From Embleya sp045207655 (GTDB taxonomy: Bacteria > Actinomycetota > Actinomycetes > Streptomycetales > Streptomycetaceae): a stretch of 64,000 nt of DNA. The stretch is taken from contig NZ_CP108784.1 in assembly GCF_045207655.1 (NCBI RefSeq), forward strand, positions 5,208,001 through 5,272,000. Reading direction: 5' to 3'. Below, one piece after another: positions 17,629 to 25,765 of the stretch (its first letter is position 1; each line of letters opens with the position of its first letter). The notes beneath the pieces were generated by a model. The model did no database searches and was not told the DNA's origin. It worked only from the letters and a program-made list of their open reading frames with translations. The position numbers and the translations under genes are program-made.

Positions 17629-18117
17629 ATGGAATCCGGCCCTCGGCTGCGGCGCATGCGGTGGTGGGACATCGAGGCCGTCATGCGACTCGAACACGAA
17701 CTGTTCGCCGAGGACGCGTGGTCGGCCGGGATGTTCTGGTCCGAGTTGTCCGAGCCCGAGTTGCGCTGTTACGTGGTGGCCGAGGACGAGACCGGGGCGC
17801 TCGCCGGGTACGCCGGGCTCGCGGTGATCGGCGACGAGGGCGACGTGCAGACGATCGGGGTGCGCCGCGATCGCTGGGGGACGGGCCTGGGCTCGGTGTT
17901 GTTGACCGAGCTGCTCGATCTGGCGCTCGAACGCGGCTGTCGGGACGTACTGCTGGAGGTGCGCGTGGACAACGCCCGCGCACAGGCGCTCTACGAGCGC
18001 TTCGGATTCAAGGGGATCGGCGTGCGGCGGGGCTATTACCAGCCCGCCAACGTGGACGCGCTCGTGATGCGCCGCGATCTCAAGGAACGTCGGGAAGGAA
18101 CGGCCACCGGTGGCTGA
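17629..18117 (+). CDS. rimI: Ribosomal protein S18-alanine N-acetyltransferase
   Basis: RimI is a GNAT acetyltransferase that acetylates the N-terminal alanine of ribosomal protein S18. The 162-residue product has the GNAT fold; the acetyl-CoA loop is in GVRRDRWGTGLGSVLL (about 80-95), followed by LEVRVDNARAQALYERFGFKGIGVRRGYYQPANVDALVM. The ATG at 17629 lies 6 nt after TACACT (17617-17622), with no SD, suggesting its own leaderless transcript. An upstream in-frame start at 17605 is less likely. Its stop overlaps the tsaD start by 8 nt, so translation is coupled. Confidence 0.92.
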   Translation: MESGPRLRRMRWWDIEAVMRLEHELFAEDAWSAGMFWSELSEPELRCYVVAEDETGALAGYAGLAVIGDEGDVQTIGVRRDRWGTGLGSVLLTELLDLALERGCRDVLLEVRVDNARAQALYERFGFKGIGVRRGYYQPANVDALVMRRDLKERREGTATGG

Positions 18118-19153
18118 CGAACCACTCGTCCTGGGCATCGAGACCTCGTGCGACGAGACGGGCATCGGCATCGTGCGCGGCACCACGCTGCTCGCCGACG
18201 CGGTTGCCTCCAGCGTCGACGAACACGCCCGGTTCGGCGGGGTGGTGCCCGAGGTGGCCAGCCGCGCGCACCTGGAGGCGATGGTGCCCACGGTGCGCCG
18301 CGCGCTCGCCGACGCGGGTGTCACCATGCGCGACATCGACGCGATCGCGGTCACCTCCGGCCCCGGCCTGGCGGGGGCGCTGCTGGTCGGCGTCGCGGCG
18401 GCGAAGGGCTACGCGATCGCGCTGGACAAGCCGCTGTACGGCGTCAACCACCTGGCCTCGCACGTGTGCGTGGACCAGTTGGAGCACGGCAGGCTGCCCG
18501 AGCCGTGCATGGCCCTGCTGGTCTCCGGCGGACACTCCTCGCTGCTCCTGGTCCCCGACATCACCGCCGACGTGCGGCCGCTCGGGTCGACCATCGACGA
18601 CGCGGCGGGCGAGGCGTTCGACAAGGTCGCGCGGGTGCTCGGGCTCGGCTTCCCGGGCGGACCGGTGATCGACCGGCGGGCGCGCGAGGGCGACCGCACG
18701 GCGATCGCCTTCCCACGCGGGCTGACCGGACCGCGCGACGCGCCCTTCGACTTCTCCTTCTCCGGCCTCAAGACCTCGGTCGCGCGCTGGGTCGAGGCCC
18801 GGCAGCGGGCCGGCGAGACGGTGCCGGTGGCCGACGTCGCGGCCTCCTTCCAGGAGGCGGTGGTGGACGTGCTGACCCGCAAGGCGATCCGCGCCTGCAA
18901 GGAGAACGGCGTCGAGCACCTGATGATGGGCGGCGGCGTCTCGGCCAACTCGCGGTTGCGCGCCCTGGCGCAGGAGCGCTGCGACGCGGCCGGGATCGTG
19001 CTGCGGGTGCCGCGGCCGGGCCTGTGCACCGACAACGGCGCGATGGTCGCCGCGCTGGGCGCCGAGATGGTCGCCCGGGACCGGGCCCCGTCCACGCTGT
19101 CCATCCCGGCCGACTCCTCGATGCCGGTCACGGTGACGCAGGCACTGTCGTAG
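18110..19153 (+). CDS. tsaD: tRNA N6-adenosine threonylcarbamoyltransferase
   Basis: TsaD transfers the threonylcarbamoyl group to A37 of tRNA, the last t6A step, with TsaB and TsaE. The 347-residue product has GIETSCDETGIGIV at the N-terminus, the metal ligands His114 and His118 in NHLASH, SGGHSSLLLV and the C-terminal GGGVSANSRLR and CTDNGAMVA. The GTG start at 18110 lies inside the end of rimI and has GGAAGGAA about 10 nt upstream. A small unknown gene follows. Confidence 0.96.
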   Translation: MADEPLVLGIETSCDETGIGIVRGTTLLADAVASSVDEHARFGGVVPEVASRAHLEAMVPTVRRALADAGVTMRDIDAIAVTSGPGLAGALLVGVAAAKGYAIALDKPLYGVNHLASHVCVDQLEHGRLPEPCMALLVSGGHSSLLLVPDITADVRPLGSTIDDAAGEAFDKVARVLGLGFPGGPVIDRRAREGDRTAIAFPRGLTGPRDAPFDFSFSGLKTSVARWVEARQRAGETVPVADVAASFQEAVVDVLTRKAIRACKENGVEHLMMGGGVSANSRLRALAQERCDAAGIVLRVPRPGLCTDNGAMVAALGAEMVARDRAPSTLSIPADSSMPVTVTQALS

Positions 19154-19212
19154 TCGCGGGCGCTCACGCCGGAGTACGACGGTTCGGGAACGGTGGAGAC
19201 GGGAGAGGCGAG

Positions 19213-19488
19213 ATGGCGATCGCGGCGATGTGGGAGGCCAGGGCCGAGGCCGGTGGGGGAGCGGCGCTGGCCGCGTGGGTGCACGCCGCGGCGCTGCCGG
19301 TCCTCGTCGACGCGCCCGGCCTGGAAAGGGTCGAGGTGTTCGCCTCCTCCGACGAGCGGGACGGCGACCGGGTCGTGGTGATCGCGCTGTGGACCGGCGA
19401 GCCGGTGTCGCTGCCGGACCCCCCGGCCGCGCTGGCCGCCCGCCCGCCGCACGCGTGGAGCTTCGAACGGCTCAGCGTCGGCCCCTGA
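19213..19488 (+). CDS. Conserved-type small hypothetical protein (91 aa)
   Basis: I do not recognise a family. The 91-residue product (MAIAAMWEARAEAGGG...) is mildly acidic with no TM segment and ends near WSFERLSVGP. It alternates hydrophobic strands (RVEVFAS, RVVVIALWTG) around an Ala-rich helix, a pattern that could be a small alpha/beta barrel such as a dimeric ferredoxin-like fold. The ATG at 19213 has a good SD, GGAGAGG at 19202-19208, and codon use is typical, so it is probably real. It is last in the tsaB cluster and ends before the terminator at 19595. Confidence 0.6.
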   Translation: MAIAAMWEARAEAGGGAALAAWVHAAALPVLVDAPGLERVEVFASSDERDGDRVVVIALWTGEPVSLPDPPAALAARPPHAWSFERLSVGP

Positions 19489-19594
19489 CCGGGCGCCGCG
19501 TTCGGGCCGACACGCGCGAGTGGGCGTCCGGGTCCGCGTCGGAGTTCCGGTCCGTGTCGGCGTCCGGGCCCGCGTCGGGTCCGGGTCCGCGCAA

Positions 19595-19649
19595 CACTCG
19601 ACCCGCGTCCGACGAGGAGGCCATTCGCAAGCCGGACGCGGGTCGAGTG
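19595..19649 (+). terminator. Terminator of the tsaB-rimI-tsaD cluster
   Basis: A perfect 17-bp inverted repeat (19595-19611 with 19633-19649) encloses 21 nt. It is preceded by a run of imperfect repeats of GTCCGGGTCCGCGTCG type between about 19520 and 19590. It lies 107 nt after the 91-aa gene. Confidence 0.8.
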
Positions 19650-19832
19650 CCTTGGCTGATGGCTGCGTGCCGCCGCACGTGCCATTGGCCTTGCCGGGAG
19701 TGTGCCCAGCTCATCGGCTGCTCAACAGTCCTTCGACAGTCCCTTGAACAGCCCTTGTCCGGACCGTGACAGGCCGCCGCGACGCGTAGCGTGGGCGCGA
19801 TCGGAGCACACGAACGAAAGGGCCCGGCGACA

Positions 19833-20726
19833 GTGGCGCATCGAACGGTACAAAAGCGGCGGGGCGCGGCCCGCACCTCGGCCCTGATCGGCCTGGCCGG
19901 CGCGCTGCTCGTCGCGCTGACCGGCTGCGGCGGCTCCGACGACACCGCCGCGGTCAAGGGCACCGGCCGGCCCACCGGCGGCGCGTCCACCGACCCGACC
20001 AGGCCCACACCCGCCGCGAAGCCGGACACCCCGGGCGCCGACGCCGCCGCGCTCGCCGCGAAGTGGAACCTGAAGCCGTTCACCCCGCCGCCCGCCCCGC
20101 CCGCGGTCAAGCCGATCAAGGCCGGCGGGCCCAAGCCGCCGGTGGTGGACAAGATCCCCACCGAGGAGAAGATCGTGTTCATCACGATCGACGACGGGGC
20201 GGAGAAGGATCCCGGGTTCCTCGACATGATGCGGGACCTGCGGATCCCGGTGTCGATGTTCCTCAACGACACCTACGTGCGGCAGGACCCGGAGTACTTC
20301 CGCAAGCTCCAGGCGCTCGGCGCCACGGTGCAGAACCACACGCTGTCCCACCCGGACCTCAAGACGCTGGGCGCGGAGGCGCAGAAGCACCAGATCTGCG
20401 GTCAGCAGGACCGACTCGCCGAGATCTACGGCAAGCGCCCGACGCTGTTCCGCCCGCCGTACGGCAACTGGAACGCGACCACGCAGACGGTGGCCGGTGG
20501 TTGCGGCGGGATCGACGCGATCGTCAAGTGGCAGGAGTCGATGCAGATCAACGACATGCAGTACGTGGGCGAGAAGAAGCTGCACCCGGGCGACATCATC
20601 CTGGCCCACTTCCGCGGGCCCGGTGAGCTCAAGGGCACCACGATGACCGAGATGTTCGGCAACATGCTGCGCAAGATCCAGGCCCAGGGCTACACGGTCG
20701 CGCGCCTGGAGGACTACATCGGCTGA
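19833..20726 (+). CDS. Lipoprotein polysaccharide deacetylase (NodB-type)
   Basis: This 297-residue protein is a predicted lipoprotein: basic N-terminus, hydrophobic stretch and lipobox LTGC with Cys32. A Pro-rich linker to about 105 leads to a carbohydrate esterase 4 domain. Visible motifs are ITIDDGAEKD (Asp120/Asp121), NHTLSHPDL (metal His169 and His173), RPPYGNWN (207-214) and ILAHF, where the usual LH supplies the base. The first motif has Ile where most members have Phe (TFDDG). Likely substrates are peptidoglycan or another surface glycan. GTG at 19833 has AAAGGG at 19817-19822. Its stop is 19 nt from the convergent methyltransferase. Confidence 0.88.
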   Translation: MAHRTVQKRRGAARTSALIGLAGALLVALTGCGGSDDTAAVKGTGRPTGGASTDPTRPTPAAKPDTPGADAAALAAKWNLKPFTPPPAPPAVKPIKAGGPKPPVVDKIPTEEKIVFITIDDGAEKDPGFLDMMRDLRIPVSMFLNDTYVRQDPEYFRKLQALGATVQNHTLSHPDLKTLGAEAQKHQICGQQDRLAEIYGKRPTLFRPPYGNWNATTQTVAGGCGGIDAIVKWQESMQINDMQYVGEKKLHPGDIILAHFRGPGELKGTTMTEMFGNMLRKIQAQGYTVARLEDYIG

Positions 20727-20745
20727 GGCCCTCCCGGTCGCTCGA

Positions 20746-21954
20746 CTACCCCGCCGAGGCCCGCCGATCGGTCGGCTGCCCCGGGGACACCGGCTGCCCG
20801 ATCAGCATCGTGGGCGCGCCCGCCACCCGGGTCAGCAACACCGTGGCCGCGTTCGGGCCGGTCGGCCCGACCCGGCGGCGGACCTCCTCGGGTTCGACCG
20901 CCGAGCCGCGCTTCTTGACCGTGAGGTTGCCGACGCCGCGCTCGCGCAGCAGGGCCTTGAGCCGCTTCAGGTTGAACGGCAACACGTCGGTGATCTCGTA
21001 CACGCTCGCGAACGCGGTGGCGACCAGCTTGTCCGAGGCGAGGTAGGCGATCGTCTCGTCCACCAGGTTGCCGTCCACCAACTCGCCCACCTCGGCCACC
21101 AGGTGCGCCCGGATCACCGCGCCGTCCGGCTCGTAGAGGTAGCGGCGGACCGGGCCCACCGGTGCCCTGCGGGCCGGGCCCGAGGCCAGCGCGGCGCCGG
21201 CGGGCAGCACGGTGGCGCGCAGGCCGCCACGCGCTAGCCGACCCCACCACAACACCGCCTCCTTGACGTCGCCGCGATCGGAGACCCACTCGGCCTCCAT
21301 GCCCTCGGGCACGATCTCGTGCGGGATGCCGGGCGCGACCTTGGCCGCGCCGCACGGCACCCGGGCGGCGAGCGTGGTCAGGAACGAGAACGGCGGCGAG
21401 TATGCCCGGGGGTCGAAGGTGCGGCCCCGGGCGGTGCGCCGGGCCGGGTCGATCAGCGCCGCGTCGTACCCGCCCAACTCCACCTCGGTCACGTCCGCGC
21501 ACTCGACGGTGAGCAGGTGCGCCAGGCCCAGCGCGTCGGCGTTGGCCCGGGCGACCGCGCAGGTCAGCGGGTCCAGGTCGACCGCGTGTACGGCGATCCC
21601 GGCGCGGGCCAGCGCGAGCGCGTCGCCGCCGATGCCGCAACACAGGTCCACGACCCGGTCGATCCCGCCGGCCGCGACCAGCCGGGCGGCCCGGTGCTCG
21701 GCCACCGAGGTGCGGGTGGACTGTTCCAGCCCATGGGGTGTGAAGTACATCCGCGCCGCGTCCGCACCGAACTTGGCCCGCCCGCGCTGCCGCAGCCGGG
21801 ACTGGGTGAGCGCGGCGGCCACCAGCTCCGGCGTGTGCTCCCGACGCAGCCGGGTGGCCAACGACAGCTCTTCGCCGATCTCGTGGTCGGCGAGCAGGTC
21901 CAACAACGAATGGCCCTCGTCGGTCAGCAGCGCGGTGAAAGCTTCGGTGTGCAC
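20746..21954 (-). CDS. Class I SAM-dependent methyltransferase with THUMP-like C-terminal domain
   Basis: The 402-residue product has a Rossmann methyltransferase core with SAM motif VVDLCCGIGGDALALA near residue 100, the acidic loop AVDLDPLTC and the catalytic-type motif AALIDPARRTARGRTFDP. The C-terminal third (FNLKRLKALLRERGVGNLTVKKRGSAVEPEEVRRRV) matches the THUMP-like domain of actinobacterial proteins. The target is not established; RNA is likely by family resemblance. The GTG at 21954 (VHTEAFTALL) is chosen because the extension to 22164 would cover the groES CIRCE promoter. It is divergent from groES. Confidence 0.8.
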   Translation of the reverse strand: MHTEAFTALLTDEGHSLLDLLADHEIGEELSLATRLRREHTPELVAAALTQSRLRQRGRAKFGADAARMYFTPHGLEQSTRTSVAEHRAARLVAAGGIDRVVDLCCGIGGDALALARAGIAVHAVDLDPLTCAVARANADALGLAHLLTVECADVTEVELGGYDAALIDPARRTARGRTFDPRAYSPPFSFLTTLAARVPCGAAKVAPGIPHEIVPEGMEAEWVSDRGDVKEAVLWWGRLARGGLRATVLPAGAALASGPARRAPVGPVRRYLYEPDGAVIRAHLVAEVGELVDGNLVDETIAYLASDKLVATAFASVYEITDVLPFNLKRLKALLRERGVGNLTVKKRGSAVEPEEVRRRVGPTGPNAATVLLTRVAGAPTMLIGQPVSPGQPTDRRASAG

Positions 21955-22032
21955 GCGCCCATTCTCGCCGAGCGCCGCCGGCCCCCGTCGGGAAGGCCAC
22001 CGGTATGAACAATGCGGTCCGACGCGCTGAAT

Positions 22033-22105
22033 CTGGCACTCTGGTTGACGGAGTGCTAACCGCCACCTAGTGTCTGTGCTGGCACTCTCCCCATGAGTGT
22101 GCCAG
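22033..22105 (+). promoter_or_regulatory. groES promoter with two CIRCE elements
   Basis: CIRCE is the operator of the heat-shock repressor HrcA (consensus TTAGCACTC-N9-GAGTGCTAA). Copy 1 is CTGGCACTC-N9-GAGTGCTAA at 22033-22059. Copy 2 is CTGGCACTC-N7-GAGTGTGCCAG at 22079-22105, with a shorter spacer. The promoter TTGACG (22045-22050) with TAGTGT (22068-22073) has an ideal 17-nt spacer and its -35 lies inside copy 1, so HrcA binding would block it. hrcA itself is not in the window. Confidence 0.93.
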
Positions 22106-22199
22106 TGCGATACGAGCAGGTCCGGCACCCGCGACGACGGATCTGTCCCATCGCCGACAGACATTTTTCCGTGAGATCTCCGAAGGGGGAGGTCGCATC

Positions 22200-22508
22200 G
22201 TGACGACCGCCAACACCAAGGTTGCCATCAAGCCGCTCGAGGACCGCATCGTGGTTCAGACGCTTGAGGCCGAGCAGACCACCGCGTCGGGTCTCGTGAT
22301 CCCGGACACCGCCAAGGAGAAGCCCCAGGAGGGCGTCGTCCTGGCCGTGGGCCCGGGTCGTTTCGAGGACGGTCAGCGTCTGCCGCTCGACGTGAGCGTC
22401 GGTGACACCGTGCTGTACAGCAAGTACGGCGGCACCGAGGTGAAGTACAACGGCGAGGAATACCTCGTTCTCTCGGCTCGCGACGTGCTCGCGATCATCG
22501 AGAAGTGA
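22200..22508 (+). CDS. groES: Co-chaperonin GroES
   Basis: GroES caps the GroEL chamber during ATP-driven protein folding. The 102-residue product shows IKPLEDRIVVQ, the mobile loop around TLEAEQTTASGLVIPD, then KEKPQEGVVLAVGPG and GDTVLYSKYGGTEVKYNGEEYLVLSARDVLAI. The GTG at 22200 has a strong SD, GGGGGAGG at 22185-22192. It leads the groES-groEL1 operon under HrcA/CIRCE control. Confidence 0.98.
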   Translation: MTTANTKVAIKPLEDRIVVQTLEAEQTTASGLVIPDTAKEKPQEGVVLAVGPGRFEDGQRLPLDVSVGDTVLYSKYGGTEVKYNGEEYLVLSARDVLAIIEK

Positions 22509-22642
22509 CATCGCGCTGACGCGCCGGAACCGGTGACGGTTCGACGACCCCGCCCCGGATCGCCCTGCCCTCGCGGCCGGTGGACCCGGGGCGGAGTCGG
22601 TTGTACGACGTCGACTAGCAACCTTTAAGGACGAAGACCCTC

Positions 22643-24271
22643 ATGGCGAAGATCCTCCAGTTCGACGAGAAGGCCCGGCGGTCGCTGGAGCGCGGCGTCA
22701 ACGCGCTGGCCGACACCGTCAAGGTCACGCTCGGCCCCAAGGGCCGCAACGTCGTGATCGACAAGAAGTTCGGTGCCCCGACCATCACCAACGACGGCGT
22801 GACCATCGCCCGTGAGGTGGAGCTCGAGGACCCGTACGAGAACCTCGGCGCGCAGCTGGCCAAGGAAGTCGCGACCAAGACCAACGACATCGCGGGTGAC
22901 GGCACCACCACCGCGACGGTGCTCGCCCAGGCGCTGGTACGCGAGGGTCTGCGCAACGTGGCCGCCGGCGCGGCCCCGATGGACCTGAAGAAGGGCATCG
23001 ACCTCGCCGTCGCCGCGGTGTCCGAGCAGCTGCTCAAGACCGCCCGCGCGATCGACGGCAAGGAAGACATCGCCGCCGTCGCCGCGCTCTCGGCGCAGGA
23101 CCAGCAGATCGGCGAGCTGATCGCCGAGGCCATGGACAAGGTCGGCAAGGACGGTGTGATCACCGTCGAGGAGTCCCAGACCATGGGTCTGGAGCTGGAG
23201 TTCGCCGAGGGCCTCCAGTTCGACAAGGGCTACCTGTCGCCGTACATGGTCACCGACCAGGAGCGTATGGAGGCCGTCCTCGACGACCCGTACATCCTGA
23301 TCCACCAGGGCAAGATCTCGGCCATCGCCGAACTGCTGCCGCTGCTCGAGAAGATCATCCAGGCCGGCGCGTCCAAGCCGCTGCTGATCGTCGCCGAGGA
23401 CGTCGACGGCGAGGCGCTGTCGACCCTGGTCGTGAACAAGATCCGCGGCACGTTCAACGCCGTCGCGGTCAAGGCCCCGGGCTTCGGCGACCGCCGCAAG
23501 GCGATGCTGGAGGACATGGCGATCCTGACCGGCGGTCAGGTCATCGCCCCCGAGGTCGGCCTCAAGCTCGACCAGGTCGGCCTGGAGGTGCTGGGCAGCG
23601 CCCGTCGCATCACCATCACCAAGGACGCGACCACCCTGGTCGACGGCGCCGGCGACGCCGCCGCGATCGCGGACCGGGTCAAGCAGATCAAGCGCGAGAT
23701 CGACGACACCGACTCCGACTGGGACCGCGAGAAGCTCCAGGAGCGCCTCGCGAAGCTGGCCGGCGGCGTGTGCGTGATCCGTGTGGGCGCGGCCACCGAG
23801 GTCGAGCTCAAGGAGAAGAAGCACCGCCTCGAGGACGCGGTCTCCGCGACCCGCGCGGCCATCGAGGAGGGCATCGTCGCCGGCGGCGGCACCGCCCTGG
23901 TGCACGCCGTCTCCGTGCTCGCCGACAACCTCGGCCAGACCGGCGACATCGCGACCGGCGTCGCGGTCGTGCGCCGCGCCGCGGTCGAGCCGCTGCGCTG
24001 GATCGCCGAGAACGCGGGCCTCGAGGGCTACGTCATCGTCAACAAGGTGCAGGAGCTCGGCATCGGGCACGGCTTCAACGCCGCGACCGGCGAGTACGGC
24101 AACCTGGTCGACTCGGGCGTCATCGACCCGGTCAAGGTGACCCGTTCCGCGCTGCAGAACGCCGCGTCGATCGCGTCGCTGCTGCTCACGACCGAGACCC
24201 TGGTCGTCGAGAAGCCGGCCGAGGAAGAGCCCGCCGCGCACAACCACGGCGGCCACGGCCACTCGCACTAG
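22643..24271 (+). CDS. groEL1: Chaperonin GroEL (GroEL1 type)
   Basis: This is the 60-kDa chaperonin that folds client proteins with GroES. The 542-residue product has the expected TLGPKGRNVVIDKKFGAPTITNDGV, GDGTTTATVLAQ and GGGTALVHA segments. It ends in a His-rich tail (HNHGGHGHSH) instead of the Gly-Met repeats of GroEL2, which marks it as the operon-borne GroEL1 of actinobacteria. The start ATG at 22643 is preceded by AAGGACGAAG. It lies 134 nt downstream of groES; no separate promoter is evident. Terminator at 24307-24346. Confidence 0.97.
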   Translation: MAKILQFDEKARRSLERGVNALADTVKVTLGPKGRNVVIDKKFGAPTITNDGVTIAREVELEDPYENLGAQLAKEVATKTNDIAGDGTTTATVLAQALVREGLRNVAAGAAPMDLKKGIDLAVAAVSEQLLKTARAIDGKEDIAAVAALSAQDQQIGELIAEAMDKVGKDGVITVEESQTMGLELEFAEGLQFDKGYLSPYMVTDQERMEAVLDDPYILIHQGKISAIAELLPLLEKIIQAGASKPLLIVAEDVDGEALSTLVVNKIRGTFNAVAVKAPGFGDRRKAMLEDMAILTGGQVIAPEVGLKLDQVGLEVLGSARRITITKDATTLVDGAGDAAAIADRVKQIKREIDDTDSDWDREKLQERLAKLAGGVCVIRVGAATEVELKEKKHRLEDAVSATRAAIEEGIVAGGGTALVHAVSVLADNLGQTGDIATGVAVVRRAAVEPLRWIAENAGLEGYVIVNKVQELGIGHGFNAATGEYGNLVDSGVIDPVKVTRSALQNAASIASLLLTTETLVVEKPAEEEPAAHNHGGHGHSH

Positions 24272-24306
24272 TTCCACCCGCGACACCTGCGACACCCCGC
24301 GACACC

Positions 24307-24346
24307 CCGACGGGCCCGACCGCTTCGCAGCGGTCGGGCCCGTCGG
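24307..24346 (+). terminator. groESL operon terminator
   Basis: A perfect 18-bp stem (24307-24324 with 24329-24346) closes a TCGC loop, 36 nt after groEL1, followed by CCTTTCC. Confidence 0.93.
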
Positions 24347-24392
24347 CCTTTCCGGTGCCGGCCCGATCTGCGAGAGTGCCGGGAGCCGTTAA

Positions 24393-24407
24393 CTGACGGA
24401 CCGTCAG
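24393..24407. promoter_or_regulatory. Palindromic TetR-type operator before the SDR gene
   Basis: CTGACGGACCGTCAG is a perfect palindrome about a central base. This form is typical of operators bound by TetR/AcrR repressors in actinomycetes. It lies 58 nt upstream of the SDR start, in the promoter zone. No TetR gene is present in the window, so the regulator would act in trans. Confidence 0.55.
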
Positions 24408-24465
24408 GAGTCGGTCGGGCGACTGCCGTCGAGCGCCGTCGGTCGGGCACCATCGAAGGAGAGAC

Positions 24466-25284
24466 ATGGGTACCTACGCGATCACCGGAGCGGCCTCGGG
24501 TCTGGGCGCCGCGACCAAGGCCCGACTGGAGGCGGACGGCCACCGGGTGATCGGCGTCGACCTGCACGACGCCGACGTCGAGGTGGACCTGAGCACCGCC
24601 GAGGGGCGCGCCGAGGCGATCGCCGCGGTCACCGGGCTGTCCGGCGGGGCACTCGACGGCTTCGTGCCCTTCGCGGGTCTGGCGGCGGCCACCGGGCGCC
24701 CGGGCGGTCTGCTCGTGTCGGTGAACTACTTCGGCGCGATCGCGCTCCTGGAGGGGCTGCGTCCGCTGCTCGCGGCCGGCACGAACGCGTCCGTCGTGCT
24801 GATCAGCTCGAACTCGACGACCGCCCAGCCGAACTGGCCGGTGGAGGTGGCCGAGTTGTGTCTGGCGGGCGACGAGGCGGGCGCGACGGCGGCGACCGAG
24901 GCGTTCGGCGAGTTCGCCGCGCTCCAGGCCTATCCCGCGACCAAGGCCGCGCTCGCGTGGTACGCGCGCATCAAGTGCGCCGAGTACATCGCCGACGGCA
25001 TCCGGCTGAACGCGATCGCGCCGGGTCTGATCGAGACGCCGATGACGGCCGAGGGTCGCAAGGACCCGCTGACCGCCGAGGGCATGGAGATGTTCCTGAA
25101 CACGATCCCGGCCGGCCGCGGCGGCCGGCCCGAGGAGATCGCCGCGCTGGTGGCGTTCCTGCTCGGCGGCGAGTCGAGCTTCTTCGTCGGTTCGGTGGTC
25201 TTCTGCGACGGCGGTACCGACGCGGCGTTCCGGGGCAAGGACTGGCCGAAGGTGTGGGAGATGGACATGTCCGCCTTCCAGTAG
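24466..25284 (+). CDS. Short-chain dehydrogenase/reductase
   Basis: The 272-residue product is a classical SDR oxidoreductase with a Rossmann fold. It has the cofactor loop TGAASGLG (about 6-13), an NAD-preferring Asp after the second strand (GVDLHD), the catalytic Tyr156 and Lys160 in YPATK, and the C-terminal FLLGGESSFFVGSVVFCDGGTDA. The family resembles 3-alpha-hydroxysteroid/short-chain alcohol dehydrogenases, but the substrate cannot be assigned. The ATG at 24466 follows AAGGAGAG. A TetR-type palindrome at 24393-24407 suggests inducible control. It is convergent with whiD. Confidence 0.88.
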   Translation: MGTYAITGAASGLGAATKARLEADGHRVIGVDLHDADVEVDLSTAEGRAEAIAAVTGLSGGALDGFVPFAGLAAATGRPGGLLVSVNYFGAIALLEGLRPLLAAGTNASVVLISSNSTTAQPNWPVEVAELCLAGDEAGATAATEAFGEFAALQAYPATKAALAWYARIKCAEYIADGIRLNAIAPGLIETPMTAEGRKDPLTAEGMEMFLNTIPAGRGGRPEEIAALVAFLLGGESSFFVGSVVFCDGGTDAAFRGKDWPKVWEMDMSAFQ

Positions 25285-25371
25285 GCGATCGCGGCGCCTC
25301 GGCGTCGGTGTGGTGACACGCGCGGCGTCGCGTGCGTCACGTGCCGCGACTCGTGGTGACACGTGCCGTGC

Positions 25372-25421
25372 CCAAGCTCGGCGGCCCGCCCCCGGTTCCG
25401 GGGGCGGGCCGCCGAGCTTGG
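25372..25421. terminator. Bidirectional terminator between the SDR gene and whiD
   Basis: A perfect 22-bp stem (outer arms 25372-25393 and 25400-25421) surrounds a 6-nt loop. It is 88 nt after the SDR gene and 9 nt from the end of whiD, which lies on the other strand. It serves both converging genes. Confidence 0.92.
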
Positions 25422-25429
25422 TGTGTGTC

Positions 25430-25765
25430 TCAGTGCGTCACGTGCGCGCCGCCGGCCGCGGCTGCCGCGCGTTCCGCGGCGACCCCGTGTCGGCGGTCGC
25501 TGTCGAGTTCGACCCGTTCGTCCTCGGTGAGCCCGCCCCATACGCCATACGGCTCGCGCACCTTCAGGGCGTGCGTGGCGCACTGGCGACGGACCGGGCA
25601 CCGCATGCAGACTTCCTTGGCCGAAGCCTCTCGGGCGACCCTGGCGGCGCCTCGCTCGCCTTCGGGATGGAAGAACAGTGCGCTGTCGACTCCGCGACAG
25701 GCTGCCGAGAGCTGCCAGTCCCACAGATCGGCGTTGGGGCCGGGGAGTCGCGAGAAATCAGCCAT
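25430..25765 (-). CDS. whiD: WhiB-family iron-sulfur regulator WhiD
   Basis: WhiD is a Wbl protein carrying an oxygen- and NO-sensitive [4Fe-4S] cluster and is needed for late sporulation (spore maturation) in Streptomyces. The 111-residue product has the four cluster cysteines Cys23, Cys53, Cys56 and Cys62 (C-x29-CMRC-x5-C) and the G[V/I]W turn in YGVWGGLTEDER, followed by an Ala/Arg-rich tail. The N-terminus MADFSRLPGPNADLWDW and location beside bldM support whiD rather than another wbl gene. The ATG at 25765 has a GAGGGACGAG SD region on its strand. Confidence 0.9.
   Translation of the reverse strand: MADFSRLPGPNADLWDWQLSAACRGVDSALFFHPEGERGAARVAREASAKEVCMRCPVRRQCATHALKVREPYGVWGGLTEDERVELDSDRRHGVAAERAAAAAGGAHVTH

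Noticed and set aside
25300..25440. Repeated GTCACGTG-like words as a protein-binding array
   Set aside because: Irregular spacing and overlap with the terminator hairpin and whiD end; no clear regulatory logic.
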